This document shows, piece by piece, positions 34,738 through 45,182 of a stretch of 64,000 bases of DNA. The stretch spans positions 1,178,001-1,242,000 of the forward strand of contig NZ_JAPEOB010000003.1 in NCBI RefSeq assembly GCF_026341775.1, given 5' to 3'. Each line of letters starts with the position of its first letter. Within the stretch, counting starts at the first letter, position 1. Below the pieces are notes generated by a model. The model made no database searches and was not told the origin of the DNA. It saw only the letters and a program-made list of their open reading frames with translations. The translations under genes were made by a program, and so were the position numbers. The DNA comes from Streptomyces sp. NBC_00654. GTDB lineage: Bacteria > Actinomycetota > Actinomycetes > Streptomycetales > Streptomycetaceae.

Positions 34738-35742
34738 TCAGGAGGGATCCGGCCTCATCGGGATGGCGGCGGAAGGGGACGGCGAAGAGGAGGAGCGGGA
34801 GGGGGAGGGGGAGGAAGGCGAAGGAGCGACGGACTCCCCCGCGGTGAACGCCTCACCATTGGACGGGACGCCGATGCCCCGCCAGGTGAACGGAATTCCG
34901 CGGGCCACATCCAGATCCGGATCGTCCATCAGCTGGAAATGCACATGCGGTTCGGTGGAGTTTCCGGAATTGCCGCAGCGGGCGAGTTGCTGCCCGGCCC
35001 GTACGGTGTCCCCCGCCTTCACCTGGAGCGACCCGCGCCGGACATGCGCGTACAGGGCGAATACACCCTCGCCGAGGTCCAGAACGACATGATTGCCGAC
35101 GATTTTGCCGGCGCCGTACATGTCCCGGAACGGGGCCTCGAACAGCATCAGGTAGATGAGGCCGAGGCCGGAGTTCCGGCTCAGATGGTCACGCTGACCG
35201 TGGCTCGCGTGGACGACGGTCGCGTCGGCCACCGCGAGCAGCGGGGCGCCGAAGGCCGGGAAGTCACGGTTGCGGCGGGCTATCGGCCACACCCAGCGGA
35301 ACGGCGGCCGAGCGGACGCGCCCGCTCCCCGGGACGCGTCGGCCGCTCCCCGGGACGCGTCGGCCGCTCCCCCGGGCATGTCGGCCTCTTCAGCGGACTC
35401 GTCGGCCTCTCCTCCGGGCTCGGCGACGATGTCGATCGCGTACGCCTGTCCGTACACATGGGTGCCGTGGCTGGGCACCTTGTCCGCCGGGCTGTTGACC
35501 GCGACCCAGCGCCCGGCCACCGGCGGGCCGACCTCCACGGCCGGGCGGCGGTGCGGCTCGCGGGCCCGGGACACGGCGCCGGTGCGGCTCAGGAGGAGAG
35601 CGATCGCGATCGCCGCGGCCGCGGGCACGAAGGTCAGCCAGAACGGATACAGATGGCCGGCGAACACCCCCGCCACAGCCATGGCGACGAAGGCGATCCA
35701 GCACACACGGTGCAGCACCATCAGCGTCTTGCGGACGGACAT
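34738..35742 (-). CDS. M23-family membrane-anchored peptidoglycan metalloendopeptidase-like protein
   Basis: A 334-residue protein with two N-terminal transmembrane helices (about 10-30 and 35-52), then an extracytoplasmic LytM/M23 domain. Zinc motifs are the first-ligand region SHGTHVYGQAYAID (H and D), LYAHVRRGSLQVKAGDTVRAGQQLARCGNSG and the terminal HVHFQ. A Ser/Pro-rich tail follows. It should cleave peptide cross-links of peptidoglycan or, if inactive, activate amidases. A short direct repeat encodes GAADASRG twice (about 126-141). ATG 35742 has GGGGGAAG upstream. The ArsR-like regulator gene lies 48 bp upstream on the same strand. Confidence 0.88.
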   Translation of the reverse strand: MSVRKTLMVLHRVCWIAFVAMAVAGVFAGHLYPFWLTFVPAAAAIAIALLLSRTGAVSRAREPHRRPAVEVGPPVAGRWVAVNSPADKVPSHGTHVYGQAYAIDIVAEPGGEADESAEEADMPGGAADASRGAADASRGAGASARPPFRWVWPIARRNRDFPAFGAPLLAVADATVVHASHGQRDHLSRNSGLGLIYLMLFEAPFRDMYGAGKIVGNHVVLDLGEGVFALYAHVRRGSLQVKAGDTVRAGQQLARCGNSGNSTEPHVHFQLMDDPDLDVARGIPFTWRGIGVPSNGEAFTAGESVAPSPSSPSPSRSSSSPSPSAAIPMRPDPS

Positions 35743-35790
35743 GTCTTCCCCCAGTTGGTCAGGTGTGCGATGTCGTGGGGCGCCGCCGGC

Positions 35791-36297
35791 TCAGGGCCGG
35801 GACGCCGTCAGCACCACCAGCAGCGGCACCACCCGGACGCCCGGCACCTCGTACCGCCCGCGTCCCGTCGTGTGCAGCCAGCCCGCGCCGGTCAGCTGGC
35901 GCAGATGGTGGTAGATCTGGCCGGTCGTACCGACCTCGTCGAGCGCGGCCAGCTCGGCGGCCGTGCGCCGGCCTCCGAGGATCTCGCGGAGCAGCCGCAG
36001 CCGCACCGGATGGCCGAGAGCGGCGAACGACTCGGCGCTCTCGGTCCAGTCGGCGTCCATGAGGCTCCCGGTGAGCGCGCCGTACTGCCATTCGTACGTC
36101 TCGCCGGCCGGCAGCCTGACCGCCCCGGTGTAGAGCACACCGCCGCTGTCGGCCGCGCCCCCGGCATCGGTGAGCTGCGCCTTGAGCCCTTCCAGCGCCC
36201 AGAAGTCACCGTCCCCGAGGCGCGGTGCCTCGCGGTCCGCGCCCTCCAGCGCGGTGAGCCGCCGTTCCAGCTCGGCGACGCGTTCCTCAAGCCCCAT
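35791..36297 (-). CDS. ArsR-like winged-helix transcriptional regulator
   Basis: A 168-residue regulator. The first 22 residues form a heptad-like coiled coil (LEERVAELERRLTALEG). After a variable middle, the C-terminal 85 residues form an ArsR-type winged helix (ALGHPVRLRLLREILGG.., TTGQIYHHLRQLTGAGWL as recognition helix, then RYEVPG wing). No ArsR metal-binding cysteines are present, so the signal is something else. A perfect 16-bp palindrome, TTACGTAATTACGTAA, ends 10 bp before the start at 36297 and would overlap the promoter or ribosome-binding region. The M23 gene 48 bp downstream is the likely cotranscribed target. Confidence 0.85.
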   Translation of the reverse strand: MGLEERVAELERRLTALEGADREAPRLGDGDFWALEGLKAQLTDAGGAADSGGVLYTGAVRLPAGETYEWQYGALTGSLMDADWTESAESFAALGHPVRLRLLREILGGRRTAAELAALDEVGTTGQIYHHLRQLTGAGWLHTTGRGRYEVPGVRVVPLLVVLTASRP

Positions 36298-36306
36298 GAC
36301 TCAACC

Positions 36307-36322
36307 TTACGTAATTACGTAA
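36307..36322. promoter_or_regulatory. Perfect 16-bp palindromic operator
   Basis: TTACGTAATTACGTAA, two directly abutting TTACGTAA palindromes, just upstream of the ArsR-like gene start (36297) in an otherwise GC-rich setting. Autorepression is inferred from position and symmetry. Confidence 0.7.
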
Positions 36323-36341
36323 TCTCACACAACAGGAAAGG

Positions 36342-36382
36342 CCGAAGCCCCCGTCCGGACGACGACCGGGCGGGGGCTTCGG
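36342..36382. terminator. Terminator of purL
   Basis: CCGAAGCCCCCG pairs with CGGGGGCTTCGG, 12 bp perfect, 17-nt loop, 19 bp beyond the purL stop on the minus strand. Confidence 0.75.
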
Positions 36383-36400
36383 GCAGAGACAGCGGGCGGC

Positions 36401-38646
<2,246 letters not shown>

Positions 38647-38650
<4 letters not shown>

Positions 38651-39327
38651 GCGTTGACCAGCTTCTTGATGATCGAGGTGAAGAAACCGAGGCCGTCGGT
38701 GCGACCGGTTCCGATCAGCGGCTCGACGGCGTGCTCCGGGTGCGGCATCAGGCCGACGACATTGCCCGCGGCGTTGGTGATCCCCGCGATGTCGCGCAGC
38801 GAGCCGTTGGGGTTGCCGTCCAGGTAACGGAAGGCGACGCGGCCCTCGGCCTCCAGCTCGTCGAGCGTGTGCTCGTCGGCGGTGTACCGGCCGTCCATGT
38901 TCTTCAGCGGTACGGAGATCTCCTGGCCCGCGGAGTAGTCCGAGGTCCAGGCGGTCTCCGCGTTCTCCACCCGCAGCTTCTGGTCGCGGCAGATGAAGTG
39001 GAGGTGGTTGTTGCGCAGCATCGCGCCGGGCAGCAGGTGCGCCTCGGTCAGGATCTGGAAACCGTTGCAGATGCCGAGGACCGGCATCCCCGCCCGCGCC
39101 TGCTCGATGATCGGCTCCATCACCGGCGAGAAGCGGGAGATGGCTCCGGCGCGCAGGTAGTCCCCGTAGGAGAAACCGCCGGCCAGGACCACCGCGTCGA
39201 CCTGGTGGAGGTCCTGGTCGCGGTGCCACAGCGATACGGGCTCCGCGCCCGCGAGCCGTACCGCCCGCAGGGCGTCCTGGTCGTCGAGCGTGCCGGGAAA
39301 GGTGACGACGCCGATGCGAGCGGTCAC
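38647..39327 (-). CDS. purQ: Phosphoribosylformylglycinamidine synthase subunit PurQ
   Basis: A 226-residue class I glutamine amidotransferase that supplies ammonia to PurL. It starts [20 protein letters not shown]; the nucleophile cysteine is in [11 protein letters not shown] (about 87), and the catalytic His-x-Glu is in [12 protein letters not shown] (about 200). GTG 39327 overlaps the purS stop by 4 nt (GTGA), and its own stop overlaps purL, so all three subunits are made in a coupled way. Longer open sequence upstream lies inside purS in another frame and is not coding. Confidence 0.97.
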
Positions 39328-39575
39328 TTGGACTCCTCGACCTTCACGACGAAGTCCTCGATGACGGTGTTGGCGAGGAAGGTCTCGGCCATCTCGTGAA
39401 TACGGGCCAGAGCGGCCTCGTCGACCGGCCCCTCGACCTCCAGCTCGAAACGCTTTCCCTGACGAACGTCCGCGATTCCCTCGAAGCCGAGACGGGGCAG
39501 TGCACGCTGCACCGCCTGTCCCTGCGGGTCGAGGATCTCCGGCTTGAGCATGACGTCGACTACGACGCGTGCCAC
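39324..39575 (-). CDS. purS: Phosphoribosylformylglycinamidine synthase subunit PurS
   Basis: An 83-residue PurS, which docks PurQ onto PurL and helps the ammonia channel. The fold shows as [40 protein letters not shown] and [20 protein letters not shown] chose GTG 39575 because GGGAG lies 5 nt upstream; GTG 39581 would overlap that site. It is the first gene of purS-purQ-purL and shares its upstream region with divergent lsr2. Confidence 0.94.
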   Translation of the reverse strand: MARVVVDVMLKPEILDPQGQAVQRALPRLGFEGIADVRQGKRFELEVEGPVDEAALARIHEMAETFLANTVIEDFVVKVEESK

Positions 39576-39973
39576 TGGCACTCCCGGTGGTGTGGTGCGG
39601 CTGTTTCTCCGGGGGGTTCCCCAGACCCCCGCGGGTCCCCTCAGCGTACCTGGCCGAAAATTCTACGCGAGTAGATATCATGCGACGCAGATCACGCGGA
39701 GATATCGGCGAGGAGGACGTCCGGGGAAAGTCCTGGAAAAAATCACGTCCGGATTGCATGCTGACACGCGGATGTAATTGGCAGGGCTTCACAATGCGGC
39801 ACCAACCGCTGTACAAATGATTACCGGGGAAAACAGCATTGCCCCGGAACACTGGAACACCGGAAGAGTCGACGTCAGTCGATCCACATCCGTATCCACA
39901 TCCGCCTAACAGCCGGAAGGCCGGCATCCGCGCATACCAGTCGCGAGGTTGCCGTAGGAAAGGACCGATATCC
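39576..39973. other. AT-rich divergent promoter region of purS and lsr2
   Basis: 400 bp without a gene. From about 39655 to 39850 the sequence is clearly AT-richer than the window (AGTAGATATCATG, GAAAAAATCACG, TGTAATTGG, TACAAATGATTACC). Lsr2 binds AT-rich DNA, so this is a natural place for autoregulation (inference). No structured RNA recognised. Confidence 0.5.
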
Positions 39974-40309
39974 GTGGCTCAGCGCGTAGTGGTTACGCTC
40001 TCCGACGACATCGACGGGGGAACAGCGGCGGAAACGGTCAGCTTCGCCCTGGACGGGAAGTCGTACGAGATCGACCTGAATACCGTCAACGCAAAGAAAC
40101 TGCGCAAGACCCTCGCGCCGTACGTGGCGGCCGGCCGCAAGCAGACGCATGCCGGCAGGAGCGGCAGGAAGCCGACGTCGTACCGCCACACGGCACTCGC
40201 CCCCGACCCGGCGGCCGTCCGCGCCTGGGCCCGCTCGCACCGGATGGAGGTGCCGGCCCGCGGCCGGATCCCCAAGAAGGTCTACGAGGCGTTCCACGCC
40301 GCCGGTTGA
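39974..40309 (+). CDS. lsr2: Nucleoid-associated protein Lsr2
   Basis: A 111-residue Lsr2, the actinobacterial H-NS-like protein that bridges AT-rich DNA and silences xenogeneic genes and specialised metabolism clusters. The N-terminal dimerisation part begins [21 protein letters not shown], and [13 protein letters not shown] is highly conserved. The C-terminal DNA-binding domain ends with [18 protein letters not shown], where R-G-R inserts in the minor groove. GTG 39974 has GGAAAGGA upstream; the longer frame to 39839 has no such site. Streptomyces have two lsr2 genes; its place beside purS fits the main copy. Confidence 0.96.
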   Translation: MAQRVVVTLSDDIDGGTAAETVSFALDGKSYEIDLNTVNAKKLRKTLAPYVAAGRKQTHAGRSGRKPTSYRHTALAPDPAAVRAWARSHRMEVPARGRIPKKVYEAFHAAG

Positions 40310-40754
40310 GCCCGGGGCGAGGCGTCGCGTAAGCCCGGGGCAGGGCGCCGCGCCGCCCTGCCGGACCGTCCCTCCGCCGGTGAGCGCACCGGCGGGGCGA
40401 CGGCGAGGCATCGCGGGTGGGCCACCGGGGCCGCTGGGATCCGGGCGGAGCGGCGGCCGACGAGGGGCCGAGGAGACGCGCGAGGAGACACCCAGAGCGA
40501 CGCCGGGCGGATGCCGGGGAGATGGCCGGGGTGATGCCCGTCGGACCGTCAGTTGGCGGACACCCGGGGGAGAACCCCCGCGAATCCCCTTCCGGAGCCC
40601 GTCCCGACGCCCGCTCGGGACCCTCGTCGGCCGCCCGCCCCGACCCCTTCCCGCGACACCCGCGGGAAGCCGACTTGCGCGACACCCCTGCAGGTCGGCT
40701 AGAGTCTGGAGCACGCCGAGGGGCAAGGCCGAAAAGCCGAATCCCACGCAGCGT
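40310..40754. other. GC-rich spacer between lsr2 and tRNA-Gly; no gene seen
   Basis: Frames here are Arg/Pro-rich and unsupported. A hairpin GGCAGGGCG/CGCCCTGCC (40339-40362) may end lsr2. Near 40640-40700 the sequence leading into the tRNA has GCCGACTTGCGCGAC and GGCTAGAGTCTGG, the latter resembling a TANAGT-type minus-10 for the tRNA. Confidence 0.4.
40339..40362. terminator. Probable lsr2 terminator
   Basis: GGCAGGGCG pairs with CGCCCTGCC, 9 bp with a 6-nt loop, 29 bp past the lsr2 stop. No T tract. Confidence 0.55.
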
Positions 40755-40826
40755 GCGGGTGTAGTTCAGTAGTAGAACATCCCCCTTCCAGGGGGAAGGC
40801 GCAGTGTGCAATTCCTGTCACCCGCT
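40755..40826 (+). tRNA. tRNA-Gly (anticodon TCC)
   Basis: 72 nt. Acceptor GCGGGTG/CACCCGC, anticodon stem CCCC/GGGG with loop CTTCCAG giving TCC, and T-loop AATTCCTGTC that departs from the usual GGTTCGA pattern. Confidence 0.92.
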
Positions 40827-40906
40827 CTGCATCACCTTGTCCGACCGGTTCGCTGGATCGGGTAGAGTGGTGAGCGCTCCACCGGTGAAAGCCGAGTGGC
40901 AGCAAT

Positions 40907-40979
40907 GCGGACGTAGCTCAGTTGGTAGAGCGCAACCTTGCCAAGGTTGAGGTCGCCAGTTCGAACCTGGTCGTCCGCT
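40907..40979 (+). tRNA. tRNA-Gly (anticodon GCC), copy 1
   Basis: 73 nt. Acceptor GCGGACG/CGTCCGC, anticodon stem AACCT/AGGTT with loop TGCCA giving GCC, T-loop AGTTCGAACCT. CCA not encoded. A close relative is at 45183-45255. Confidence 0.97.
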
Positions 40980-40986
40980 CTTGATC

Positions 40987-41018
40987 AAAGGCCCCGATCG
41001 ATACCGATCGGGGCCTTT
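40987..41018. terminator. Terminator of tRNA-Gly(GCC)
   Basis: AAAGGCCCCGATCG pairs with CGATCGGGGCCTTT, 14 bp, 4-nt loop, directly after the tRNA. Confidence 0.88.
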
Positions 41019-41062
41019 GTCGTATCTCGGATCCCCACGACCCGATCCCCGCAGCCGATCCC

Positions 41063-41132
41063 CGCTCGCCGTTCTCCGCTCGCCGTTCTCTGTTCTCCGT
41101 TCTCCGCTCGCTGTTCTCCGTTCTCCGTTCTC
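41063..41132. repeat. Ten tandem 7-bp repeats upstream of the ABC operon
   Basis: Ten consecutive heptamers of the forms CGCTCGC, CGTTCTC and TGTTCTC, without interruption from 41063 to 41132. Non-coding, 85 bp before the ABC ATPase start. Confidence 0.85.
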
Positions 41133-41148
41133 CGTCGGTCGGGCACCC

Positions 41149-41176
41149 ATGACGTTTGTCATGAGCAGTGATGACA
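41149..41176. promoter_or_regulatory. Nested ATGAC/GTCAT inverted repeats upstream of the ABC/two-component operon
   Basis: ATGACGTTTGTCAT (41149-41162) and TGTCATGAGCAGTGATGACA (41157-41176) overlap by sharing the GTCAT arm, and a TGACGTCA palindrome abuts the start codon (41213-41220). Multiple identical half-sites before an operon encoding a LuxR-type response regulator suggest its binding sites (inference). Confidence 0.6.
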
Positions 41177-41219
41177 GCGCGCACTGCTCCCGGTCCCGAT
41201 CCGGCGAGAGTCTGACGTC

Positions 41220-42299
41220 ATGACCAGCGACGACAATCACAGCGAACGCAGCCGTGGCCACGGGCAGGGACAGGGACAGGGACAGGGACCGAGGCAGACG
41301 CAGGCACGGGGACAAGAACCGGCACAGGGACAGGACGCCGTGATCGAGGCGGTCGATGTCCGGCGCAGCTACGCGGGCGGCTTCGAGGCCGTGTCCGGGA
41401 TCTCCTTCTCGGTGGCCCGCGGCGAGCTGTTCGCCCTGCTCGGGACGAACGGTGCGGGCAAGACCTCCACCGTCGAGCTTCTGGAGGGCCTGGCCGGCCC
41501 CGACAGCGGCACCGTACGGGTGCTCGGCCACGACCCGTACCGCGAACGTGCCGCCGTCCGCCCGCGGACCGGGGTGATGCTCCAGGAGGGCGGCTTCCCG
41601 TCCGATCTGACGGTCGCCGAGACCGTACGGATGTGGTCGGCCTGCACCAGCGGCGCCCGGCCCGGGGCCGAGGTCCTGGAGCTCGTGGGTCTGTCCGCGC
41701 GGACCGGGGTACGGGTCAAGCAGCTGTCCGGCGGCGAGCGGCGCCGCCTCGACCTGGCGCTGGCCCTGACCTCCCGGCCCGAGGTGCTCTTCCTGGACGA
41801 GCCGACGACCGGGCTCGACGCCGAGGGGCGGCGCGACACCTGGAACCTGGTCCGGGCGCTGCGCGACAACGGCACGACCGTGCTGCTGACCACACACCAC
41901 CTGGAGGAGGCCGAGGCGCTCGCCGACCGGCTGGCCATCATGCACCAGGGGCGGATCGTGACCACGGGGACGACCGCCGAGGTCACGGCCCGGCAGCCGG
42001 CCCGCATCCGGTTCGAGCTGCCCGACGACGTACCGGCCTCCCGGCTCCCGCTCCCGCTGCGGGCGGCGGCCGACGGCCGGCGGATCGAGATCCGTACCCC
42101 GGCGCTCCAGGAATCCCTGCACGAACTCCTGCACTGGGCACGGGAGTCGGAGGTCCGGCTGATCGGGCTCGATGCCCGCTCCGGGTCGCTCGAAGAGGCC
42201 TTCCTCGACATCGCGAAGACCCAGCACGCACAGGCCACGCACCCCGCGGACACACAGCCGGACGGCGCGCACACAGGGAAGAGCAAGGTGACGGCATGA
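41220..42299 (+). CDS. ABC transporter ATP-binding protein (drug/lipid export type)
   Basis: A 359-residue ABC ATPase. Walker A is GTNGAGKT (75-82), signature LSGGE (169-173), Walker B LFLDEP (190-195), and the switch histidine lies in LLTTHHLEEAE. It fits the ABC-2/DrrA-like exporters. The first 40 residues are an unusual low-complexity Gly/Gln run encoded by a GGGACA hexamer repeat (41262-41300); the conserved domain begins near residue 41, so a shorter product from an internal start is possible. ATG 41220 lies right behind TGACGTCA with no strong ribosome site. The stop overlaps the permease start by 4 nt. Confidence 0.92.
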   Translation: MTSDDNHSERSRGHGQGQGQGQGPRQTQARGQEPAQGQDAVIEAVDVRRSYAGGFEAVSGISFSVARGELFALLGTNGAGKTSTVELLEGLAGPDSGTVRVLGHDPYRERAAVRPRTGVMLQEGGFPSDLTVAETVRMWSACTSGARPGAEVLELVGLSARTGVRVKQLSGGERRRLDLALALTSRPEVLFLDEPTTGLDAEGRRDTWNLVRALRDNGTTVLLTTHHLEEAEALADRLAIMHQGRIVTTGTTAEVTARQPARIRFELPDDVPASRLPLPLRAAADGRRIEIRTPALQESLHELLHWARESEVRLIGLDARSGSLEEAFLDIAKTQHAQATHPADTQPDGAHTGKSKVTA

Positions 42300-43075
42300 C
42301 CGCGACCTCCACCTCCACCTCCGCTGGGCGGCTGAGCGCGCTCGGGCGGGCGGAACTGACCCTTCTCGCGCGCAACCGGACGGCCGTCTTCATCGCGCTG
42401 CTCATGCCGCTCCTGATGATCTTCGCGATCAAGTCCTCGCTCGACCGGATCGACCTCGGCGGCACCGGACTGACGGTCGCCGGGGCGGCCCTGACCGGCG
42501 GCATCGGCATGGTGCTGCTCCAGGTCATCTACCTGAACCTCGTCTCCGCGTACGTGGCCCGGCGCGAGGAACTCGTCCTGAAGCGGCTGCGCACGGGCGA
42601 GGTCTCCGACCCGGAGATCCTGACCGGGACCGCCCTGCCGGCCGTGCTCCTGACCCTCGTCCAGTGCGTACTGATCGTCGTGATCGGCACGTTCGCCTTC
42701 GACCTCCGGTCGCCGGGGCGGCCGGACCTGCTCGTCGCCGGGCTCCTGGTGGGGTCCGTCCTGCTGTCCGCGCTGGCGGCGGCGACCGCGACTCTGACCC
42801 GTACGGTGCAGACCTCGCAGCTCACCACGCTGCCGCTGTTCTTCGTCTCGATGCTGGGCTCCGGTGTCTTCATCCCGCTGGACGTCTTCCCGGACCGGGT
42901 CGCCTCGGTGTGCGAGCTGCTGCCGCTGACCGGGGTGATGACCCTCGTACGGGCCGGCTGGCTCGGCGGGGCCGAGGACGGTGACCTGCTCAGGGCGGCG
43001 GTGACGGCGCTGGCCTGGACCGTGTTCGCGGTGTTTGCTGTGAAGCGGTGGTTCCGCTGGGACCCCCGTCGCTGA
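42296..43075 (+). CDS. ABC-2 type transporter permease
   Basis: A 259-residue membrane protein with six predicted helices (about 25-45, 55-80, 105-130, 140-160, 170-190, 225-245). RRKEL-type regions (ARREELVLKRLRTGEVSDPEILTG) and LPLTGVMTLVRAGWLGG are typical of ABC-2 permeases. With the preceding ATPase (ATGA overlap) it makes an exporter; the substrate may be an antibiotic, lipid or peptide. A sensor kinase gene follows 16 nt later, so exporter and two-component system are one operon, a layout often used for antimicrobial sensing and detoxification. Confidence 0.93.
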   Translation: MTATSTSTSAGRLSALGRAELTLLARNRTAVFIALLMPLLMIFAIKSSLDRIDLGGTGLTVAGAALTGGIGMVLLQVIYLNLVSAYVARREELVLKRLRTGEVSDPEILTGTALPAVLLTLVQCVLIVVIGTFAFDLRSPGRPDLLVAGLLVGSVLLSALAAATATLTRTVQTSQLTTLPLFFVSMLGSGVFIPLDVFPDRVASVCELLPLTGVMTLVRAGWLGGAEDGDLLRAAVTALAWTVFAVFAVKRWFRWDPRR

Positions 43076-43091
43076 AAGGGAGGGCTGTGCC

Positions 43092-44543
43092 GTGTGGCTG
43101 AGGGCGAGGATGCGGGGCTGGCAGAGCCGCAGCGGCTTCGACAAGATCGATCTCTACACGCGCGGCACCCTGTACTCGCTGGTGTGGCTGACGGCCGTCT
43201 CCCAGTCCCTGCTGATGGTGACCCGTCCGGTGCGGGCCTCCGACGCACCCGTCGTACTGATCGTCGGGACGTTGCTGACCGCGCTCGCCCAAGGGTTCTG
43301 CGGGACCCGGCTGACCGCCCGCGCAGTCGACCAGTACCTGGGCCTGAGCACCGTCGGCCGGCGGCTCGTCGGCCTCGGATTCGTCCTGTTCCTCGCGAAC
43401 GCCACCGGGCTGCTGGCCCTCGGCCGGTACACCGGGGTGGAACAGTTCCCCGAGCTGCAACTGGCCCTCATCGCCTCGGCGGTGCCGTTCGCCACCCCGC
43501 TCGTCCTCCTCGTACCGCTGTGGGTGTCACTCGTCTTCCAGACCGTGGTGGCCGCGGCGCTGAGCGGCGGCGCCGCGCTGGCCGGCGCGGATGGAGCGTT
43601 CGTGGTGAGCGTCATCGTCTCGTCGGTCTTCGGCAGCGGGCTGGTCGCGTTCACCACGCGCGTGTCCGCGTGGTCGTTGGGGGTGATGACGAAGCTCCGG
43701 GACGCCCAGGACATGGAGACCCGGCTCGCCGTCGCCGAGGAGCGGCTGCGGTTCGGCCGCGACCTGCACGACGTGCTGGGCCGGAATCTGGCGGTGATCG
43801 CGCTGAAGAGCGAGCTGGCGGTGGAGCTGGCCCAGCGCGGCCATGCGGCGGCCATGGACCAGATGGTCGAGGTGCAGCGGATCGCGCGCACCTCCCAGCA
43901 AGAGGTGCGCGATGTCGTACGCGGCTACCGCGAGGCGGACCTGAGCACGGAACTGCTGGGCGCGCGGGGGGTGTTGCGAGCTGCCGGAATCGTCTGCGAC
44001 ATCGACGACCGGAGCGGCGGCCTGCTCGCCCCGCCGGTGCAGTCGGCGCTCGGCTGGGTCGTCCGGGAGGCCGCGACCAACGTGCTGCGGCACGGCGACC
44101 CGCAGCGGTGCGCGATCCGGCTCACGACGGCCCGGGGCGCCGCCGTCCTGGTCGTGGAGAACGACGGGATGGCCGTGGCGGGGGACGGGACGGCCGTGGA
44201 GGGCGACGGGACGGCCGTGCCGGGGGGCGGGGCGGCCGTGGAGGGGGGCGGGGTGCCGGACACCGCCCTCGGGCCCCCGGGCGGCGGCTCGGGCCTCGCC
44301 GGGCTGCGGGAACGGCTCGCGGCGCTCGGCGGATCGCTGGAGGCGGGACCGGCGGGAGCCGGCCTCTTCCGGCTGACCGCGACGGTGCCGGAATCGGACG
44401 CGGGAGCCGGGTCGGGATCCGGGGATGGTGGTCTTGCGTCCCGGGCCGCCGGAGCCGGTGCGGAGTCCGGCCCCGGCTCCGGCCCCGGCCCCGGTCCCGG
44501 TCCCGGGTCATCGCCGCAGGAACCCTTCATGGAGGAACGATGA
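43092..44543 (+). CDS. Sensor histidine kinase (HisKA_3/NarL-type)
   Basis: A 483-residue membrane kinase. Six hydrophobic segments (about 25-45, 53-70, 88-110, 120-150, 152-172, 172-190) precede the dimerisation domain with phospho-acceptor His226 in FGRDLHDVLGRNLAVIALK. The ATPase domain has VVREAATNVLRHG (N box) and VVENDG, then GGGSGLAGLRERLAALGG (G box). Between them lies a 30-residue Gly-rich insert of near-repeats (GDGTAVEGDGTAVPGGGAAVEGGG) in the ATP-lid position. A Gly/Pro-rich tail ends the protein. GTG 43092 follows GGGAGGG. The stop overlaps the response regulator start (ATGA). Confidence 0.93.
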   Translation: MWLRARMRGWQSRSGFDKIDLYTRGTLYSLVWLTAVSQSLLMVTRPVRASDAPVVLIVGTLLTALAQGFCGTRLTARAVDQYLGLSTVGRRLVGLGFVLFLANATGLLALGRYTGVEQFPELQLALIASAVPFATPLVLLVPLWVSLVFQTVVAAALSGGAALAGADGAFVVSVIVSSVFGSGLVAFTTRVSAWSLGVMTKLRDAQDMETRLAVAEERLRFGRDLHDVLGRNLAVIALKSELAVELAQRGHAAAMDQMVEVQRIARTSQQEVRDVVRGYREADLSTELLGARGVLRAAGIVCDIDDRSGGLLAPPVQSALGWVVREAATNVLRHGDPQRCAIRLTTARGAAVLVVENDGMAVAGDGTAVEGDGTAVPGGGAAVEGGGVPDTALGPPGGGSGLAGLRERLAALGGSLEAGPAGAGLFRLTATVPESDAGAGSGSGDGGLASRAAGAGAESGPGSGPGPGPGPGSSPQEPFMEER

Positions 44544-45160
44544 CAACCGCGCCGCCCGTACGGGTGCTGCTCGCCGACGACGAACATCTGATCCGGGGCG
44601 CGCTGGCCGCTCTCCTCGCCCTGGAGGACGATCTCGTCGTGGTCGCGGAGGCGGCGACCGGCCCCGAGGCCATCGCCATGGCGCTGGCCCACCGGCCCGA
44701 TGTCGCCGTCCTCGACCTGGAGATGCCGGGGGCGGACGGTGTGAACGTCGCCACATCCCTGCGGTCCGCGCTGCCCGGCTGCCGGACCATGATCGTGACG
44801 AGCCACGGCCGCCCGGGACATCTCAAACGGGCCCTCGCGGCGGGTGTGCGGGGCTTCGTTCCGAAGACGGTGAGCGCCCGCAGACTCGCCGAGATCATCC
44901 GCAGCGTGCACACCGGAAACCGTTACGTGGACCCGGAGTTGGCCGCCGACGCCATCGCCGCCGGGGACTCTCCGCTGACCGCCAGGGAGGCCGAAGTACT
45001 GGAGCTCGCGGCGGACGGGGCACCCGTCGCGGAGATCGCGGAACGGGCTTCGCTGTCGCAGGGAACCGTGCGGAACTACCTGTCCTCCGCCGCCTCGAAG
45101 ATCGGTGCCGAGAACCGTCATACGGCGGTGCGTCTCGCACGGGAGCGAGGATGGGTATAG
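44540..45160 (+). CDS. NarL/LuxR-type response regulator
   Basis: A 206-residue regulator. The receiver has the acidic pair DDE (13-15), phospho-acceptor Asp59 in VAVLDLEMPG, T/S in IVTSHG and Lys in VPKTVS. The LuxR-type helix-turn-helix is at about 143-205 (SPLTAREAEVLELAADGAPVAEIAERASLSQGTVRNYLSSAASKIG). It pairs with the kinase just upstream (ATGA overlap; GGAGG before the start). The repeated ATGAC/GTCAT sites at 41149-41176 are candidate targets, making the operon self-regulated. A tRNA-Gly gene starts 22 bp after the stop. Confidence 0.95.
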   Translation: MTTAPPVRVLLADDEHLIRGALAALLALEDDLVVVAEAATGPEAIAMALAHRPDVAVLDLEMPGADGVNVATSLRSALPGCRTMIVTSHGRPGHLKRALAAGVRGFVPKTVSARRLAEIIRSVHTGNRYVDPELAADAIAAGDSPLTAREAEVLELAADGAPVAEIAERASLSQGTVRNYLSSAASKIGAENRHTAVRLARERGWV

Positions 45161-45182
45161 TAGGCAACGCGCTTCGGCGCAT

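Noticed and set aside
39662..39675. Fourth TCTAC/GTAGA palindrome (upstream of purS/lsr2)
   Set aside because: The spacer is 4 nt, not 6, so helical phasing differs from the three blaI-type sites.
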